A stretch of DNA of 64,000 nt from Nocardioides sp. Soil797 (GTDB taxonomy: Bacteria; Actinomycetota; Actinomycetes; Propionibacteriales; Nocardioidaceae): contig LMSR01000016.1 of assembly GCA_001429555.1 (NCBI GenBank), positions 297,010-361,009 on the forward strand, written 5' to 3'. Positions 63,389 through 64,000 of this stretch are shown here, piece after piece. Position numbers and translations under genes: made by a program. Each line of letters begins with the position of its first letter. The first letter of the stretch is position 1. Below the pieces are notes generated by a model, which was not told where the DNA came from, did not search any database, and was given only the letters and a program-made list of their open reading frames with translations.

Positions 63389-64000
63389 ATGGGCGTGGAC
63401 ATCAAGGTCGAGGACCTGTCGAAGTCATTCGGGAAGCAGCTGATCTGGGGTGACGTCACCCTGACCATCCCGGCCGGTGAGGTGTCCGTGATGCTCGGGC
63501 CGTCCGGAACCGGGAAGTCGGTCTTCCTGAAGACCCTGATCGGCCTGCTCAAGCCTGACAAGGGCTCGGTCATCATCGAAGGCACCGACATCGCATCGTG
63601 CTCCGAGAAGGACCTCTACGAGATCCGCAAGCTCTTCGGCGTGCTGTTCCAGGACGGCGCCATGTTCGGCTCGATGAACCTCTTCGACAACGTGGCGTTC
63701 CCGCTGCGTGAGCACACCAAGAAGAACGAGACCGAGATCCGCAACATCGTCATGGAGAAGATGGACCTGGTCGGTCTCCTCGGCGCCGAGGACAAGCTGC
63801 CCGGCGAGATCTCCGGAGGCATGCGCAAACGCGCCGGCTTGGCCCGTGCCCTCGTGCTCGATCCAGAGATCCTGCTGATCGACGAGCCCGACTCGGGCCT
63901 CGACCCGGTGCGCACCTCGTTCATCAACCAGCTCTTCATCGACCTGAACGCGCAGATCGACGCCACGTTCCTGATCGTCACCCACGACATCAACAGCACC
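63389..64000 (+). CDS. mceG: Mce-transport ATPase MceG/Mkl-like, 3' end missing
   Basis: 204 residues visible. Walker A G-P-S-G-T-G-K-S, L-F-Q-D-G-A-M-F-G-S-M-N-L-F-D-N-V (MlaF/MceG-type Q-loop), signature I-S-G-G-M-R-K-R-A-G-L-A-R-A-L, Walker B I-L-L-I-D-E-P-D-S-G-L-D, and switch VTHD. The S-G-G-M-R-K-R form separates MceG/MlaF from other ABC ATPases. In M. tuberculosis mkl also lies just downstream of rplL. Energises lipid/sterol uptake by Mce complexes. GAGGGAGAAG precedes ATG 63389. Confidence 0.9.
   Translation, partial: MGVDIKVEDLSKSFGKQLIWGDVTLTIPAGEVSVMLGPSGTGKSVFLKTLIGLLKPDKGSVIIEGTDIASCSEKDLYEIRKLFGVLFQDGAMFGSMNLFDNVAFPLREHTKKNETEIRNIVMEKMDLVGLLGAEDKLPGEISGGMRKRAGLARALVLDPEILLIDEPDSGLDPVRTSFINQLFIDLNAQIDATFLIVTHDINST

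Overview
The window is high-GC DNA packed with short-spaced, often 4-bp-overlapping genes. Gene order at the right end (tRNA-Thr, tRNA-Met, rpmG, two MaoC dehydratases, murB, ... tRNA-Trp, secE, nusG, rplK, rplA, ... rplJ, rplL, an Mce-type ATPase) is the arrangement known from mycobacteria and related actinobacteria. Together with the CxxC-type L33, LAL-type regulator, LppX-like lipoproteins and KorAB, this points to an actinobacterium. A Nocardioides-like member of the Nocardioidaceae is my best guess; that placement is inference.

Left part (1-24.5 kb) is mixed metabolism: a RarD-type permease (cut by the window edge), ferredoxin-dependent 2-oxoacid oxidoreductase KorAB, a complete sulfate ABC importer (lipoprotein, two permeases, ATPase), small secreted proteins, YajQ, tRNA-Tyr, a 950-aa fusion of an FAD/NAD(P)-binding protein with a TTC38-like repeat protein, an MFS permease, a cyclic-nucleotide phosphodiesterase, tryptophan 2,3-dioxygenase, and a homogentisate locus (hmgA divergent from an unknown gene plus fahA).

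The middle (25-49 kb) is an aromatic-catabolism island. Benzoate enters by BenE and is oxidised by BenAB plus a BenC-type reductase; phenol is hydroxylated by a two-component flavin monooxygenase (PheA2/PheA1). Both give catechol, which passes through either of two CatA enzymes, CatB, CatC, PcaD, PcaIJ and PcaF to succinyl-CoA and acetyl-CoA. Three regulators are interleaved: a LAL-type LuxR protein next to benE, a LysR protein divergent from pcaF, and an IclR protein divergent from the phenol genes. The most striking object is one 946-aa reading frame joining BenC, a long low-complexity linker, a GntR-type FCD ligand-binding domain without its DNA-binding half, and BenD.

The right part (49-64 kb) holds an LrgAB pair, an amidase, three tRNAs and the translation and cell-envelope genes named above, plus adenosine deaminase, an AspT-like aminotransferase and two LppX-like envelope proteins. 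It ends inside an MceG/Mkl-like ATPase.

Non-coding structure is rich. A two-hairpin palindromic element occurs twice (37.2 and 55.7 kb) and differs by five fully compensated base pairs. There are tandem duplications behind benE and between hadA and hadB, a MITE-like inverted repeat at 48.4 kb, likely L1 and L10 autoregulatory leaders, and several starts with a -10 hexamer 6-7 nt upstream, as expected for leaderless mRNAs. I saw no CRISPR array, rRNA, integrase or transposase.
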